Assembly (NCBI RefSeq): GCF_019972155.1
Contig: NZ_BOVL01000057.1
Coordinates: forward strand, 40,801-104,800
DNA length: 64,000 bases
Direction of reading: 5' to 3'
DNA from: Bradyrhizobium sp. RD5-C2
GTDB taxonomy: Bacteria; Pseudomonadota; Alphaproteobacteria; Rhizobiales; Xanthobacteraceae
Shown: piece after piece, positions 62,681-64,000 of the stretch
How the letters are laid out: every line of letters begins with the position of its first letter
Numbering within the stretch: position 1 is the stretch's first letter
Made by a program: the position numbers and the translations under genes
The notes under the pieces: generated by a model
Told to the model about the DNA's origin: nothing
Database searches by the model: none
What the model saw: the letters and a program-made list of their open reading frames with translations, nothing else

Positions 62681-63371
62681 TGGTCTTGTTTGCCGGTATG
62701 GCAAGGTCGAAGCTCTCAAGGGCGTCACCTTGTCGATCGGGCAGGGGCAGCTGGTCGCGCTGATCGGAGCGAACGGTGCCGGCAAAAGCACTACGTTGCG
62801 GGCGATCTCGGGCATCCTGCCTTCGGCCGCCGGACGGATTACGTTCGATGGGCACGACATCACGAAGTGCTCAGCGCGGGAAATCCTGGGCAAGGGAATC
62901 GCACACTGCCCAGAGGGGCGGCGGGTATTCCCTGACATGACCGTCGACGAAAATCTCGACATGGGCGCGTATCTGCGGACCGACCGTCGGGAGATCGCGG
63001 CCGATCGGGAACGGATCTTCGGGATGTTTCCGCGGTTGGCCGAGCGGCGGCATCAGGTTGCCGGGACGCTATCCGGCGGTGAGCAGCAGATGCTGGCGAT
63101 CGGCCGCGCGATCATGTCCAAGCCCAGGCTCATGATGTTCGACGAGCCATCGCTCGGCCTGGCGCCCAACATCGTCGAACAGGTGTTCTCGATCATCGAT
63201 GGCATCAGGAAAGCCGGGACGACCGTCTTGATGGTCGAACAGAACGCCTACTCGGCGCTCGAGATGTGCGACTACGCGTATCTTCTGGAGACCGGTTCGA
63301 TCGTTCTTTCCGGCAGCGGCAAGGATCTCATCGACGATGAGCACGTACGATCTGCTTACTTGGGTGGATGA
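62667..63371 (+). CDS. ABC ATPase, LivF type
   Basis: 234 residues. Walker A is GANGAGKST, the signature LSGGEQQMLAIGRA, Walker B LMMFDEPSLGLAP and the H-loop reads VEQNAYSA; the Gln in that position is normal for LivF. IAHCPEGRRVFPDMTVDENLDMGAY is also characteristic. The ATG at 62667 follows GAAGGAG and overlaps livG by 14 bases. It ends the importer operon. Confidence 0.92.
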   Translation: MLHINGLVCRYGKVEALKGVTLSIGQGQLVALIGANGAGKSTTLRAISGILPSAAGRITFDGHDITKCSAREILGKGIAHCPEGRRVFPDMTVDENLDMGAYLRTDRREIAADRERIFGMFPRLAERRHQVAGTLSGGEQQMLAIGRAIMSKPRLMMFDEPSLGLAPNIVEQVFSIIDGIRKAGTTVLMVEQNAYSALEMCDYAYLLETGSIVLSGSGKDLIDDEHVRSAYLGG

Positions 63372-63718
63372 CCGTAGGTGAGCAGGAATGACGGGACTCT
63401 CATGGGCGGTACCGCGCGAGCGAGGGACGAGGTGGGTTCCGACGAATGCCTTGTTCTTCTCGCGTCGTTCATGAGGGTGCGAGATCGCAAGGCTCGCGCT
63501 GAGATCGTCAAGTTTGCGCAGCGCTGCGCCGACTTCGAGCCCGGCGGAATTGTCTCCTTTGGGCTCGAGACGCCGCGCGATCGATGCGTCGGCGTTGGCA
63601 AGCTGGAAAATCCTGCGACGCAGGCGGCCACCTGAGATCGAGGACGATCCTCTGGGCAATGCCGTGCTTGCGTCGCCGATTTGGTGAATGACCTCGTTGG
63701 TTCTCAAAGAGTGGTGCT
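63372..63718. other. Intergenic region before pntA, possible small ORF
   Basis: 347 bases. An open frame of 85 codons starts with GTG at 63378 and contains LVLLASFMRVRDRKARAEIVKF, which recalls the end of small helix-turn-helix proteins (pattern LL-x-x-F-x-x-x-x-D-x-x-x-R-x-x-I). It has no clear ribosome site and could be a remnant. I list it here and not as a gene. No terminator hairpin for the importer operon is obvious. Confidence 0.35.
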
Positions 63719-64000
63719 GTGAGCGTGAAGATCGCCGTTGCCAAGGAAATCGATGCGTCCGAGCCGCGGGTTGCGGTCTCGCCCGATACCATCAAGAAGT
63801 TCAAGGCGCTGGGCGCCGAGGTCGCGGTCGAGCCGGGCGCGGGCGTCAAGTCGGGCCTGCCCGATTCGGAGCTCACGGCGGCCGGCGCCACCGTCAGCGC
63901 CGATGCGCTGAAGGACGCCGACATCATCATCAAGGTGAAGCGGCCCGAGGCCTCGGAGCTCGCGAAGTACAAGCGCGGTGCGCTGGTGATCGCGATCATG
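63719..64000 (+). CDS. pntA: Proton-translocating NAD(P) transhydrogenase subunit alpha (partial)
   Basis: The first 94 codons are in the window; the gene runs past 64000. MSVKIAVAKEIDASEPRVAVSPDTIKKFKALG is the standard PntA opening (starting from GTG at 63719, with AAAGAG upstream; GTG at 63725 is an alternative), followed by AEVAVEPGAG and DADIIIKVKRP. It couples hydride transfer from NADH to NADP with proton flow at the inner membrane. It is likely a housekeeping gene unrelated to the upstream regulon, although it would supply NADPH. Confidence 0.88.
   Translation, partial: MSVKIAVAKEIDASEPRVAVSPDTIKKFKALGAEVAVEPGAGVKSGLPDSELTAAGATVSADALKDADIIIKVKRPEASELAKYKRGALVIAIM

Noticed and set aside
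58699..63371. Plain leucine/isoleucine/valine importer
   Set aside because: The genes are Liv-type, but the candidate regulon operator and catabolic context argue for another amino-acid-like ligand, so I did not give liv symbols.

Overview
This is high-GC DNA from an alphaproteobacterium, most likely Bradyrhizobium or a close relative. The basis is the GC-rich coding style, the dense catabolic and transport content, and two dispersed intergenic palindromic elements (2483-2603 and 49051-49159) of a kind I associate with Bradyrhizobium genomes. I see no tRNA, rRNA, CRISPR array or transposase. Coding density is high and neighbouring genes often overlap by 1-14 bases.

Layout. 0-7 kb: an exported alpha/beta hydrolase (cut by the window edge), a PaaI-type thioesterase, a GAF histidine kinase, two enoyl-CoA hydratase/isomerases flanking a cytoplasmic gamma-glutamyltransferase, and a quinone-oxidoreductase-type enzyme. 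7-10 kb: a DUF2066 protein, an AraC regulator and a small unknown protein. 9.8-14 kb (minus strand): a ring-hydroxylating dioxygenase operon (alpha, beta, Rieske ferredoxin, MFS permease, MarR repressor) with a perfect 20-bp palindrome in its leader. 14.1-20.2 kb: a LysR regulator divergent from an operon for a flavin aromatic hydroxylase, an alpha/beta hydrolase, an MFS aromatic-acid permease and an M24 peptidase-like protein. 20.6-22.1 kb: threonine dehydratase ilvA. 22.2-37 kb: a polyol/sugar catabolic island around a SorC regulator, with an ABC transporter that has two unequal ATPases, two FGGY kinases, two class II aldolases, a HAD protein, a 2-hydroxyacid dehydrogenase and a GlpD/EryB-type flavoprotein. 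37-39 kb: an orphan TRAP binding protein and an acetamidase/formamidase.

39.4-63.4 kb is the most interesting part. Five transcription units appear to form one catabolic regulon: (i) a glutaconate-type CoA-transferase, a luciferase-like (candidate F420-dependent) oxidoreductase and an M20 hydrolase; (ii) a three-gene molybdenum hydroxylase whose iron-sulfur subunit is fused to a CoxG domain; (iii) 2,3-diaminopropionate ammonia-lyase; (iv) a LamB/YcsF protein, NADPH:F420 oxidoreductase, a cofactor F420 pathway (cofE, cofD, cofC, fbiC) and a second PLP lyase-like enzyme; (v) a five-gene amino-acid-type ABC importer. A GntR/UTRA regulator lies in the middle. Variants of one 7-4-7 palindrome (CTATCAT-N4-ATGATAG) occur before every unit and at the start of the regulator gene. 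The simplest reading is an inducible system that imports an amino-acid-like, probably N-heterocyclic compound, cleaves it by PLP chemistry, hydroxylates and F420-reduces the ring, and opens it to CoA esters, making its own F420 for the purpose. The substrate is not known from the sequence.

The window ends in the first 94 codons of a proton-translocating transhydrogenase alpha subunit (pntA).
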